From NCBI GenBank assembly GCA_001579985.1, contig LRSR01008700.1:1-45982 (forward strand): 45,982 bases of DNA. The letters run 5' to 3'. The notes beneath the pieces are model-generated. The model was not told the origin of the DNA and did not search any database. It saw only the letters and a program-made list of their open reading frames with translations. Positions 1 through 10,143 of this stretch are shown piece by piece (within the stretch, counting starts at the first letter, position 1; the number at the start of each line of letters is the position of its first letter). A program made the translations under genes and the position numbers. The stretch is from Hypsibius dujardini. Lineage: Eukaryota > Tardigrada > Eutardigrada > Parachela > Hypsibiidae.

Positions 1-3000
1 CGAATCAAAGAAACATCCCCTGACTGGGCATATAAACGGCTTCTTATCCCCGTGGCAGATTTTGCGATGAGCTAACCAGATAGATTTTCCAGTGAAACGG
101 TTCCCACAATCGCATGTGAAATGCGGAATTTCCTTGCTGGCTTTCATGGCTTCGATGCATACGTCGCCGTGCCGCACTTTTTCATAGTCCGACTCCGACA
201 TGTATCCGCAGGGACATTCGAGCTTGGGTTTCTGGATTTCCTTCCCTCCCGGAATGGTAGGACCCATAAAAAAAACTTCTTTAGGAAACATGGTTGAGAA
301 AGGCTTTTCCAGTCGTGAAAGGTCGACGATGTCTTCTTTTTCTGCCGTTTTGCGTGCTTCCTCCATGCTGACATGAAGGTTTTTCGAAAATCCTCCCTGT
401 TGTCCTTTCCCTGGTTGATCCAAAATCCGACGCGTATCCGGCCATCCCAGAATCATGTCTAACTGTCCGGGCATGTCACGAAAAACTTGTACCAAAAGAT
501 TCGCTTGTCGGCCGAATGTATCCACCTTCAGTTGTATTGCTCCTTCACTCATCACTTGGTGCCCGGTCGCACTCCGTAGCTGAAACTTTTGAAACGGGTC
601 TACCAGATGTTCTAACCCCAACTGTTTGATGACCTCTGAGGATACGGCTGATACACATGACCCAGTGTCCCACAAGCACTTCGCCGGATATCCTTCAATT
701 TTCAAGTCCAACATCGGTCGATTTTCGTGGTAGTTTTGTATTGAAAACATGCCGTCGCTGATGATCGACACCTCCCCCGGTACTCCTGTTTCTGGTTTGA
801 TTATTGATTTTCGTCTGCAGTTTCGTGCTTTGTGCCCAGACCCTTGACATCGATAACAACGTTTGTCTTTTTCGGTCTGACATCCTTTTTCAACCGTCTC
901 CGTCACTGCAAACAGGTCTGAGAGGTCGACATGTTCCATGGTGGTAGAGATCGCTTTCGAGGTGTTTTCGATGCTCACTGCTGTGTCCTTCACGCCCGGG
1001 GGGTTCTGCCCTTGCCTCTCATTGCCCTCCACCGAGTCTGCGACTCCCGATTTCTGGCTTCCGTGAACGTCCTCCATCTCTACTTCTGAGATTGCTAAAC
1101 TTTCTGTCGCGCGGTTTAATTCAGGGTTGCCCTCCACCGAGTGGTCGACTCCTGATCCTGTTGCCGTGTTATTTAGGAGGTTCTCACTCACCGGTCCTGT
1201 GGTCCCTTGTATCGGTGCTTTTGTCGTATTGTGCCACATGAGGTCGATCCAATCGTAGTTGATGTTCTCCAATCTGCGTTGACAAAATCGACCTTCCAGC
1301 ATCATGTAGGAGTCCGCGTAGCTCAAATAAATGTCGCGCTCTTCCGGCTCTGTGTCGGTGATTTCCACTTCCAAAGTCCATACTTGTCCGAAAATTGTCA
1401 CGTCGATGGTAGCTTTTCCAATTACCTTAAAAATTGGTGCTCCGGGCAGCTCGAGCTGCCAATGATGTTGGCCATCGATTAAATCTCCCAATCCTAGGTC
1501 TGTGATGGCTTTTAATCCTATAGTGGACTTCACGCGTTGGGTGAGTACCCCGGTAATTAATCGGTCTGCCACCGACAGCGTCATGGCGCTGTAGTTGTTC
1601 TCGTTGATTCCAAACTCAATAACGAAAATAGACAGATCTGCCATGTCCTGCACTCCTTGTACCAAGTTGACATGCTGTCGGGCTTGTGGTCCTCCCACCG
1701 TTGGTTGAGTGCACTGCGTCTTAAAATGCGGTCCGCCACAATTGTAACAAGCTGGGGGTTTTCGCGGCTCCTGTGGTACCCCCATGTTCCTGTGTGAAAC
1801 CTGTTGTGGTTGGCCTCCCGGCGGATGGTTGTTCTCCCCGGTTCCTCGTTGCCATTGGCTCCTGCCCTGTTGATTAGCATACTGCTGCCCATTCCTGTTT
1901 CCTTGAAACTGTGGTCCATTTTGGAATCGCCCGCCACTGTTCTCTCTGTTAGAAATTTGTTTCGGCCAGACTTCTCGGCCATGACCTCTCGGCGCCTGCC
2001 ATTGGTCATGCCGCTCACGATCGTTTGGTCCGTACCCATTTCTTTGTCCCTCAAATCGGTTCTGCTGGCGGTCACTCTCCCAACCCGTTCTCGGCTTGTA
2101 ACTCTCCGGCTGGTAAGGCGGGAATCTGTCATCATAACCACGAAATCTTTCTCCCCCGTTGTGTTGACCGGAGCGCCCCTTCGTTTCTTGGTAATTTGGG
2201 TCAAAATGATTTCCGCGATAGTTTCCTCGGTTTTGTCGCTGCTCTCCATGCAGGCTGACCGGGTCAATAATTGCGTTCGGCAAAATTTCTACTCGCGAGC
2301 TCTGCGGTTTCTTTTGCACCCGAATTTCCATGTCGATGGCTTTTCCGGACTTGATCAGAAAATCTTGTGGTGTTGTCGGAGCCATCATGGTTACGTCACG
2401 GAACAGGTTGCCGTGAAGTCCGCTAGTTAATTTATCCGCTTTTTCTAAGTCGGTAAATGCTTTTCCCAAGCTTTCGAGAACGTCGTAAAGCTTCATCACC
2501 TCTTCGAAGTAGGTGTTGATTGATTCAGTATCTTTCATGACCCGTCTTGCCAGTGCTTTTTGTTGATATTCCAAAAAGGTTGGTGGGCGAAAGTTTTTCA
2601 ACATGATGTCTTTCAGTTCAACCCATGTCCCTGGAATGCTGGTTCGTACATACCAGTATTCTGCTCCACTTCCTTCCTCTAGAGAAAGTGGCAGCATTGC
2701 GAGCAGATCCTCATCCGTCCATTTCTGGGCATGTCCTGCCATTTCGTAGCGTCGGAGAAACATCCCAATTTCTTCGGTGTCCTTGTTCCCAAATTTCGGC
2801 ATCGCGACTGGTCCCCTAATTGCCATCTGACTTTGCTGGGTAACCACCGCGTCCGCGATTGTTTTGACCGTGACTCCCCCTTGGGTTGTGGCGGCCGACG
2901 AGGTTGGTGCCACTGACGGTGCCGAACGCTGCTGTTGCTGCTGCTGCGCGCGTCCGCCGTTTCCGCTGCTTCCACTCTCCGTTTCGTTGTCACTTGGCAT
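1..3000 (-). CDS. Gag/protease polyprotein of an LTR-type retroelement (3' part outside window)
   Basis: The frame is open for 1000 codons from ATG 3000-2998 to the left window edge, with no stop or frameshift. Order by residue: Ser/Gln-rich start; a retrotransposon Gag-like helical region (about 60-200, with W-V-E-L-K and F-R-P-P); an Asn/Gln/Gly/Arg-rich stretch (about 240-400); a zinc knuckle C418-x2-C421-x3-H425-x4-C430; a protease-fold-like region with E-F-G (462-464) where D-T-G is expected; a second knuckle C715-x2-C718-x4-H723-x4-C728; a retropepsin with catalytic D-T-G at 778-780 and I-L-G-W further on; and a Cys/His cluster from C929 resembling two C2H2-type fingers. Family knowledge: such proteins form particles, bind RNA and are self-cleaved. 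Reverse transcriptase is not in the window; it may lie to the left, or the gene may be domesticated. Shorter ORFs here on both strands are shadows. Confidence 0.88.
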   Translation of the reverse strand, partial: MPSDNETESGSSGNGGRAQQQQQQRSAPSVAPTSSAATTQGGVTVKTIADAVVTQQSQMAIRGPVAMPKFGNKDTEEIGMFLRRYEMAGHAQKWTDEDLLAMLPLSLEEGSGAEYWYVRTSIPGTWVELKDIMLKNFRPPTFLEYQQKALARRVMKDTESINTYFEEVMKLYDVLESLGKAFTDLEKADKLTSGLHGNLFRDVTMMAPTTPQDFLIKSGKAIDMEIRVQKKPQSSRVEILPNAIIDPVSLHGEQRQNRGNYRGNHFDPNYQETKGRSGQHNGGERFRGYDDRFPPYQPESYKPRTGWESDRQQNRFEGQRNGYGPNDRERHDQWQAPRGHGREVWPKQISNRENSGGRFQNGPQFQGNRNGQQYANQQGRSQWQRGTGENNHPPGGQPQQVSHRNMGVPQEPRKPPACYNCGGPHFKTQCTQPTVGGPQARQHVNLVQGVQDMADLSIFVIEFGINENNYSAMTLSVADRLITGVLTQRVKSTIGLKAITDLGLGDLIDGQHHWQLELPGAPIFKVIGKATIDVTIFGQVWTLEVEITDTEPEERDIYLSYADSYMMLEGRFCQRRLENINYDWIDLMWHNTTKAPIQGTTGPVSENLLNNTATGSGVDHSVEGNPELNRATESLAISEVEMEDVHGSQKSGVADSVEGNERQGQNPPGVKDTAVSIENTSKAISTTMEHVDLSDLFAVTETVEKGCQTEKDKRCYRCQGSGHKARNCRRKSIIKPETGVPGEVSIISDGMFSIQNYHENRPMLDLKIEGYPAKCLWDTGSCVSAVSSEVIKQLGLEHLVDPFQKFQLRSATGHQVMSEGAIQLKVDTFGRQANLLVQVFRDMPGQLDMILGWPDTRRILDQPGKGQQGGFSKNLHVSMEEARKTAEKEDIVDLSRLEKPFSTMFPKEVFFMGPTIPGGKEIQKPKLECPCGYMSESDYEKVRHGDVCIEAMKASKEIPHFTCDCGNRFTGKSIWLAHRKICHGDKKPFICPVRGCFFDS

Positions 3001-3303
3001 TTTGGGATGAAGTCCTTTCTTCCCGGTACAATAAATTTCTTCCAGAAATCCCTCCGTACTCCGTTAACGCCACCCGTCAAAAGCAATGAGTAGTAGTTAC
3101 AACCAACTCTCGAGCCCAACCAGACACTCCGTAAAGCGAACTGGCAGCCTACTCGTCGCGGTGTATAACAGTACTCGTACCTTCAAACGGTGAGGAAAAC
3201 AGGAGACTTCGAAAAACTGGTGCGATCGCTGCTAAAGGTTACTCCACGAGCTAGACAGGGCATGCACTCCCTTATCTAGTCGCCACTGCTATTCGGAACC
3301 AAT

Positions 3304-3588
3304 TGTTAGGTCTACCAACCGTCAGTTGGATAGTTAACAAGTTTATTAGACTGATAGTAAAGACCGTTAGAGAAATAAACTGGAAGAAAGGAAAGAAGAA
3401 GTAGAACTGACTGTAGAAATAATAAAACACATTATTATATAGTAAAGTTTTAACTATAGAAATGAAGGTAAATGGCACATACATCAGAATAGGGTTAATA
3501 GAGTGGACAGAGTTACAAACTAGTATGATACTCGTGAGTTAAAGAACTATCATGATTGGATATGGAGACTTGTTGGGCGTGTCCAACA
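3304..3588 (-). repeat. candidate 5' LTR of the retroelement
   Basis: Read on the minus strand, this 285-bp stretch starts TGTTGG and ends CTAACA, a near-perfect short inverted terminus of TG...CA type. In transcription order it holds a TATATAAT box (3441-3434) and then AATAAA (3347-3342), the order expected of U3-R-U5. It lies 304 bp upstream of the Gag start. No primer-binding site could be matched to a tRNA, and the partner LTR would be outside the window, so this is a proposal only. Confidence 0.35.
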
Positions 3589-3960
3589 ATTGATTGCTTG
3601 ATTACGTTCTTCGGCATCGTCTTTTCAGTTGATTGTTAATCGACACTACATCTACACTTGGGTGTTGCTTCAGTTTTAATTTAATTATTTTTATATTTAA
3701 TTATTTAATCAACCGAAAGAGTGCGTATATCCGTACATCATTTGATGATATTGAGACAATTGCTGTCAATCAATTGCTTGATTGAGAGCCATGTGCTTTT
3801 CATTCAGTTGATTGTTGATTGACTAACTTTTTGGTCTTAATGTTCTTAAAGTCTTAACTTGAATAAATTAAATTAAATTAATCAAATTAATGGTATATAT
3901 TAATGTTCAAAAAATATTACTCGCGGCAAAGAGTTCCCTGTTCAACTGGGAGAAAGTCAA
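3589..3960. other. AT-rich spacer with duplicated ATTGATTG tracts
   Basis: There is no credible gene. Two imperfect copies of a CAATTG...TTGATTG block occur, around 3587-3645 and 3767-3822, each ending in CAGTTGATTGTT and separated by AT-rich DNA with ATTTAATTA runs. Confidence 0.4.
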
Positions 3961-3963
3961 TTA

Positions 3964-4173
3964 ATTACTGTACTGCCACACTTTTAAGGGTGGGTTTTTT
4001 GCCCTACAAGTAAATTACTGACCCCCGGTCCAACTTGTGTTCACTGGTTTCACTGCGCTTCTGGCAGGCTGCAGTTCGGCCGTTGATGAACGGAAGTGAA
4101 TCCGTGGCGTCCCCTAGTCTATCAGGGGTGGGCGGGGCTAAACCCACCCTTAAAATCGTGGCAGTAAAGTAAT
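3964..4173. mobile_element. 210-bp MITE-like element
   Basis: Terminal inverted repeats lie at 3964-3996 and 4141-4173 (core AACCCACCCTTAAAA, then a GTGGCAGTA motif) and differ at about 3 of 33 positions. The interior is unrelated and non-coding; the short minus-strand ORF across it is incidental. This is the structure of a non-autonomous DNA transposon. The target duplication is ambiguous. Confidence 0.7.
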
Positions 4174-5424
4174 AAATCACGCGATTCTCAGGCAATCAAG
4201 CATGTGCAGTCTTGTGGTCTCCTATTTTTGCAACCAATCAGCTCCGGTCCCTGGACTGAGCTGATTGCTCAATAGCACCAGTTGATCGGAATTCTGCAGT
4301 ACATTTCGTTCGAATCAGCGAAAAGCAGTATTTCGCAACACCGGTCTTTAGTTGAATTACTGTAAATGGAACTAAACATCGGTCTATTTTCATTATAGGA
4401 ACAGATCACTTAACGGCATCAGACAAACTTGTAACAAATTGCAAGGCAATCCAGCAACCAAAAAGCACTATTCCACAAAGTCGTCACAAAAATAAGAGCC
4501 TGCGTTCTCATACCCGTTTCCACAACAACCAAAACAAAAAGCCCTGGTACACCAACCACATCGCATGGAGTAGAGGCGTTGACAAAAGTAACATTCTTCC
4601 ACCAAGCTGACACTAGCGAAACAGTATTCGGTCACTGTCTGGAACATAGCCGGTCGCTCGTCGTAATAAGCAGCCTAAAAGAAGGCATATTGGATCTGTG
4701 GCTTGAATCGGGAAAGAGCAAACTGGTTATGCATGATCGATTACAACTTAATTACGTTGTCTCGTTGATGAAAAACCACCGGAAGACTGTCCAGCATTCA
4801 CCGGTCCTTAAATATTCGAACTTCGCTTTTCCAAATCCGAAACAAATACACGTCACAAGGCTGTATCATAGATGTTGTACTTGCCGGTAGAGAACATTAG
4901 TAATGAATCTAGATTTAACTAAAAAAAATATCACACATATTTATTTATTCATCGGATAATGTATTTGAAAATTGCATGTTAATAAAATGACATAGCTAAA
5001 ACAAAAAGTTAATGTAATGACCAATCAAGGTAAGCTGCTAAATTCATTTTTTTAACAATCAAAGTCCTTGTAGCATATAAAATACATTACTATATATACA
5101 ATAATCAAAATTGTTTTAATTTTGCATCGACATCAATACCTGCCGGAATGGTTAGCAGGTGGAGTTTCTTGCCAACGGAAGTTAGCTGGTAGATCGCTTC
5201 TTGGTCCTTCTGATCACTTTAGAAGTCCAGTAAGATCGTGCTGTTTTTTTCAGCAAATGGAAAGTAGTCCTTCTCATACCACGAGAGTACGTTGGCTGAT
5301 TTTTATGCTACATGGCATGGACTTTCCGGTAAAAAATAAGAAAATTTTATAAAAAAGTGTTTTGATAGTCCTGGTTTAATGAATGGTGCAAACTTGGCGG
5401 GCGATATCTGTCTATGAAAAAGAG
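4174..5424. other. no recognisable gene
   Basis: AT-rich DNA with a few short ORFs, the longest being 4579-4890 (+, 103 aa). Their products match no family I recognise and show no flanking splice pattern. I see no RNA gene or clear repeat here. Confidence 0.4.
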
Positions 5425-6082
5425 GGGTAAGGTGTGGGTTTTTTATTATGATCCTTTGATAAATGAGAGTAGATGCAGTAGATGAAAAAAGGGGAGCCTT
5501 GACCACTAAAGTGCGTCGTGGAAGAAGCACAAAGAAGATCATGTACATCATTTTTTTCGATTACTCAGGTATTGTTTCCTGTTTGAAGCTAATTCAAAAC
5601 CAGGAAAGACGCATCATAAACTTCACATTTTACGTAAAAAAACTGCTTAAGAAACTCGTGGCCAAGCTAAGGAAAAAGAGGGGGAAGATTGGTCTGCGGG
5701 GTCTGAAGCTGCACCACGACAACGCCTCAATTCACAAATCCGACTTGACTTCTGCACTTCTGGCCAAAATTGAAAATTTTGCCACACCGGGCCTTTACTC
5801 TCGATCTATCGCCTTGCAATTTCTTTTTATTTCCCAAACTTAAAGAGGCTCTACGGGGGCGGAGATTTGAAACGGAAGAAAAGCTTGACGGCGCAGTGCA
5901 GGGCCGCCTCCTGGAGCTCTCTAAGAATGGTTTTTTGGACGTCTTCCGTAGTTGGATTCTTCGATGCAAAACGTGCATCTAGTTCGAGGGTGATTACTTT
6001 GAAGGACAATGACCTAAAAGTTAAATTTCGATGCTGTTATTTTTTAAATAATTAGGTGACATTACTTATTTAGGGGCCTTCG
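5425..6082 (+). pseudogene. 5'-truncated mariner transposon, copy 1
   Basis: Keeps the C-terminal half of a mariner transposase with F-Y-Y-D-P, R-R-G-R-S-T-K-K, L-R-K-K-R-G-K and the second catalytic aspartate in L-H-H-D-N-A. The frame is broken near 5790, after which F-L-F-P-K-L and L-L-E-L-S-K-N-G-F resume in another frame. The right terminal repeat ends at 6082, followed by TA. The left repeat and the first catalytic aspartate are missing. It belongs to the same subfamily as the copy at 31645-32993 and is dead. Confidence 0.85.
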
Positions 6083-6662
6083 TATGACACAAACCTCAAT
6101 GGCAATGACAGTGTTGTCAGATAGAGAATCAAGAATTTGCGTTCACGAACCAGCTTCAAATTCGATCCCAACAGAACATATGTACAGTGATGGACTCGAA
6201 AACACATCGCGGCCCTGCTGTGCCGATCGGCCTTGACCACTCCGGCATCGTGCGGTACATAGTATCAAGTGGCAGCACGTGTTTGGGTACTTGTCACATC
6301 CACACATTTGGACACATCACGTGCGCGGAAAAAGGAAAATAAGCGGCTGTAAATAGTGCAATTGTATACAATTCTGACCTATCACCGTCGTCCTGCCGGA
6401 ACTCGGGTGAAGTTCCTGGTGAATGCCGATTAAATCAGTTTGGTGAAACATGATGGTTTCTGGATGATAAGAGGCCGAAACCGCAGAACAAAGCAACTGC
6501 GATCCAAAACAGAAAGAAAGTCATTCATGCCTGTCTCATTCGAGACAACCATTAATATCAGTCGACCGTAGATAAATAGATCATCGAGAGACAAGTTGTC
6601 ATCTTACTGTTCGCTCTGTTCGGAATATGTTTTCTCTGTTTGTTAACAAGTCAAAATTTAAT
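6083..6662. other. spacer upstream of lectin gene A
   Basis: No coding pattern or repeat is recognised. It probably contains the gene A promoter, but no convincing TATA box is seen. Confidence 0.3.
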
Positions 6663-8636
6663 ATGTTTTCCATGTTCCTCCTATACATACTCGTACTTAT
6701 CCTCAGTACGTACCGGTATAGGCCGCCGTGACATTTACCAGTTCCTTTCATGTAGTCGACATGGCTGAAACGGCGGCTCCCTTGATACTGGCCCAAACCG
6801 AGACGAATCCTCGTCTAACCGGTACGTAAGGCATATGACACAGAAACAGACAAAGCTTTTTCGGACAAATAATGCACATACTGGTATGGCAGTTTTTTTT
6901 ATTTTCCCGTCTATTTTTATTCAGTATAATATAGTACTTAATCCAGTACTTAATACATGTACAGTAGTCTACATTAAAGCATGACAGCCGAACCACTTTA
7001 GAAACTGCGAATTTTTTGCCGCATGACTGCCGCGCTGCGCCGCCGTGCCACTCCGCTTTTGGTGAGAACTTTATATTTTCGTCCATTATTATTATTATTA
7101 TTATTTTGTTTATTTGAATGTGGATATCGTTTATTGTTACTTAATCAGAATTCTTCATCCCTCACCGCTGTTACAGATCTATATTTTTGTGTTTCTACAT
7201 TAATTAGAAACAAATTAATTTGCCGCCTCGTGCCGCGCCGCTCCAAAGTATCGGGCGGTGCTGCCGCTTGCCGCGTGAAATTTCGTTCTGTGAATGCCGC
7301 CTGATGCCGCGCCGCGTAAAATATGAGACTATTTTCCGATGCCGCGTCTTAAAGTCACGCGGTGTCATGCTTTTGTTTACATATGTATCTATGCAATGTG
7401 TATAATTTCAATATTTCCCTCTACTTTTGAATACTTTTTTATGCTACTTTACTTTGTATATTACAGTATCGTATTTAATATCTAATTTGGGTCCATACTA
7501 TTTCTCAAATCTAAATAAATACATATAAAGATTATTATCTAGAAGAGAATAAATGAGGGTGATGGATTACACCATCGATCTACCCATCGTCGTCGGACCA
7601 TTTTTATGCACGCAGTGATCAAAGGCAAGTTCATTTTTCCCCATACTGAATATATATTGAACTATTTATTTTGTTCATTTTTTATGACAGTCGAATCCAA
7701 TTCGAGCTTGCCGCAAGGCAAGTCCATCTGGTCTGCAAACAGTGATTATGAAATCGGGCGACAACCTGACATTGGGCCAAACTCTCTGGTCCCCCAACCG
7801 AACCTGCTCACTCAGTTTCCGTACCAACGGGCACCTAATCCTCCGGCGACACTACGACGACGCGGAAATCTGGGTCCTCACCAAAAAAGCTCGCCGGAGA
7901 GTAGTCGAAGAGGCCGCCCATCTGATGATGCAGCCAGACGGTCAATTGGTCCTTCATGGGCGTGAAAGCGATATCCTCTGGAATCTCACATGGGCGCATC
8001 AGTGTCAATCCGCCACACAGATGAAGCTTAACGGCGCAGATCTTCGCATTGCCGAGGACTGTCGGCTGTGTGTCTACCGAGACGGTTACTGCCACTGGAC
8101 GTCCAGCATCCGAAAAAGCTTTTGTGTCAGTGCTAACTCTATGGAAGGTATGCCGTATGGAATGAGGGAACTCATAGATATTGTATTTACTAATTTGGGA
8201 ATTTTCGAATTTAACCGTCTCGTTCACTGTGTAGGCGACGAAGAGGACGATGACGCTCCGACCTGGAGAAATAATCAGATGAGTGCAACACTGGGCAGCC
8301 TTTGCAGTGGGAATGGGAACTACTCAGGTTTGTTAAATTCTACTCATTTTCATGCGCATGTACGGTATTTATGGAACCAGCGCAATGTAAAACTTAAGTA
8401 TTAATTTTTCAGGGTTGTCGCTGGCGATAATTTTAGTTTTGAGCATATTTATATGTTTGCTGCTTCTGGTTGGACTTCTTCTTTTGGCAAGGTTTGTCGA
8501 TATACTGTAATAATGACGAAATGAAGTAAGCGATTTGCAGTGGTTTTTATTCCGAAGTAATATGAGATTGAATGGAAAATATTATTTATCTATCTGCAGA
8601 TGGTATACGAATAAGGACGCCCATGGAATGTGGTAG
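6663..8636 (+). CDS. lectin gene A: single-domain membrane-anchored B-type lectin
   Basis: Exons 6663-6705, 6756-6821, 7743-8147, 8235-8327, 8413-8491 and 8600-8636 total 723 nt, giving 240 aa. Exon 1 is a hydrophobic signal peptide (M-F-S-M-F-L-L-Y-I-L-V-L-I-L). Exon 2 resembles the linker exon of B and D only loosely. One lectin domain follows (about 37-171), equivalent to domain 3 of B and D, with N-R-T-C-S-L-S-F, D-C-R-L-C-V and C-H-W-T-S-S. Then come an acidic linker, a strongly hydrophobic membrane exon of 79 nt as in B, and a tail stopping after G-M-W. Its mannose motif is degenerate (Q-P-D-G-Q-L-V-L-H) and one cysteine (R-Q-C in B) is Tyr. The first intron is only 50 bp. Predicted type I surface protein. 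The weakest points are exons 1-2 and the acceptor at 7742. Confidence 0.72.
7018..7345. repeat. GCCGC-rich motif cluster in intron 2 of gene A
   Basis: Several degenerate copies of TGCCGCNNNNTGCCGCGCCGC occur at about 7018, 7219 and 7292, giving a GC-rich island inside AT-rich intron DNA, next to a (TTA)n run at about 7084-7104. Origin unknown. Confidence 0.4.
7691..7742 (+). pseudogene. relic of lectin domain 1 in gene A
   Basis: After an acceptor-like GACAG, the sequence reads V-E-S-N-S-S-L-P-Q-G-K-S-I-W-S-A-N, matching the start of domain 1 in C and D (S-G-S-N-M-T-Q-G-D-T-I-W-S). It then abuts the acceptor of domain 3 in the wrong frame. This is a footprint of the deletion that removed domains 1 and 2. 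Confidence 0.65.
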
Positions 8637-9701
8637 GCAATGATGGGCCGGCGGCAGGAGATGTGAGAAGAAACTGTTTCTGATACATTGCCCATTATGT
8701 TCGTAGAAGCTGAGTATGTTCCCTTTCCGCTCCTTTCGTTCAGAACTTTCAGAGAACTCTCAAAGTAAGATGTGTATTTAGAAAAACGGATGTAACTGTG
8801 ATGGCCAGTTCTGGTGTAGTAAAAGCTTGTGTGAAACACCCGCACATTTAGCGAACAAGAGTATTTCCGTAAGTATTTTGGCAGTATCTCCTAATAATTC
8901 GATGACAGAAACCAACAAATACCTTCGTATTTTCGGTCGAATAACTAAACGAAACAATTTGGTATTAACATATGTTTTTACTATCAGAACTGCCACACTC
9001 CAATTCAGAATCGATTCGATAAGTGCACCGGACTTATTTTTAAGAAAATTCGTAATACATTGGAAGGGGCCTGTTCGCCCGTATCGGTTATTATTGTAAC
9101 AGCACTCCTGAAAAAATATAGGACTGGTCCACATTTTCACCCTGATGTAGGAATATTTTCAGAAAGGGAATGCAAAATACCTCAGCTTTATTTTTCTGAA
9201 ATTAGTACAGCATTACTGAAGAATGATCTTTTGTTGAAATTTTACCGCTGTGGCCTCGGGAATTTGTTTTTGACAAAATTCCAAATTCCGGAAAACATTG
9301 AAAGATGAAACCATTACCAACATTTTTTAAATTTTAAAAATGCAGGGTATGCATTCTGCGTTCGCCCTCTGAAAATCATCCCAAATGTGCTCCTGTGACG
9401 CACTGGGAGAAACAACAGAGAAATCTGGCAGGAAGCTGGCAGTTCGGGAACAAGGTGACGACACGCAGAGAATGATCTCCGCGAAGGCCTCGAAGAATTC
9501 CGAAACAATTCCAGAAGCCAGGGATGAGTGCGGTGGGATCGATGGGAGAAAGAGGGCTCAAGGTCTCACGGACCTTGGAGAACTCGACTAGGCCTGACCA
9601 ACTCGATCAGCCAATAAAAAGACGGATAAAAACAGCAGGACAACAGACGACTGCAAACTTTACTGTAAAGTATCACACTGATTCTCATGAACACATCGCA
9701 T
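8637..9701. other. no recognisable gene
   Basis: Overlapping ORFs on both strands at 8778-9140 show no family motif or splice context. No repeat structure was found. Confidence 0.35.
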
Positions 9702-10143
9702 TCCCCTACGGATAACTCTACACTGGATCCCGGCTGGATCTTGGCTGTTTCAGCACTGTTAAACCAGGCTGGAATCCAGTCAAAATTTGCTACGCGCGCA
9801 GACTGGAATGTTCCATGACTTCCAGGCTGTATATAACACTAAATGCCTTGGCTGGGTTCCAGCCGAGAAACACCCTGTTTATTTAAAGGATTCTAGGCTG
9901 GACAGTCTTCTAAGCTCGCCGTAAGCCATCCTGTTTTCTACCCTGTATTCTACGCTTAATACAGTCGCAATTCTGACCAGTTTTAAACCCATTGGTTACG
10001 ACCAATCAAAAGAGAAAGTATTTTTTATAAAATCACGCCACAAAACTACATTTTTTTTTCAAAAAACAGTTAAATATTCGGTGCAAAAAACCACAGCTTT
10101 AAGACAAACATTAACAAGGCACACTGTATCTGCCTCACGCAGA

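Noticed and set aside
1581-2430. 228-aa minus and 208-aa plus ORFs
   Set aside because: Shadows of the 1000-codon Gag frame, which carries the recognisable domains and has no stop in the window.
4579-4890. 103-aa plus-strand ORF
   Set aside because: No recognisable motif, no splice context and only a single short frame.
8778-9140. Overlapping 120-aa minus and 90-aa plus ORFs
   Set aside because: No domain, biased AT-rich composition and no flanking exons.
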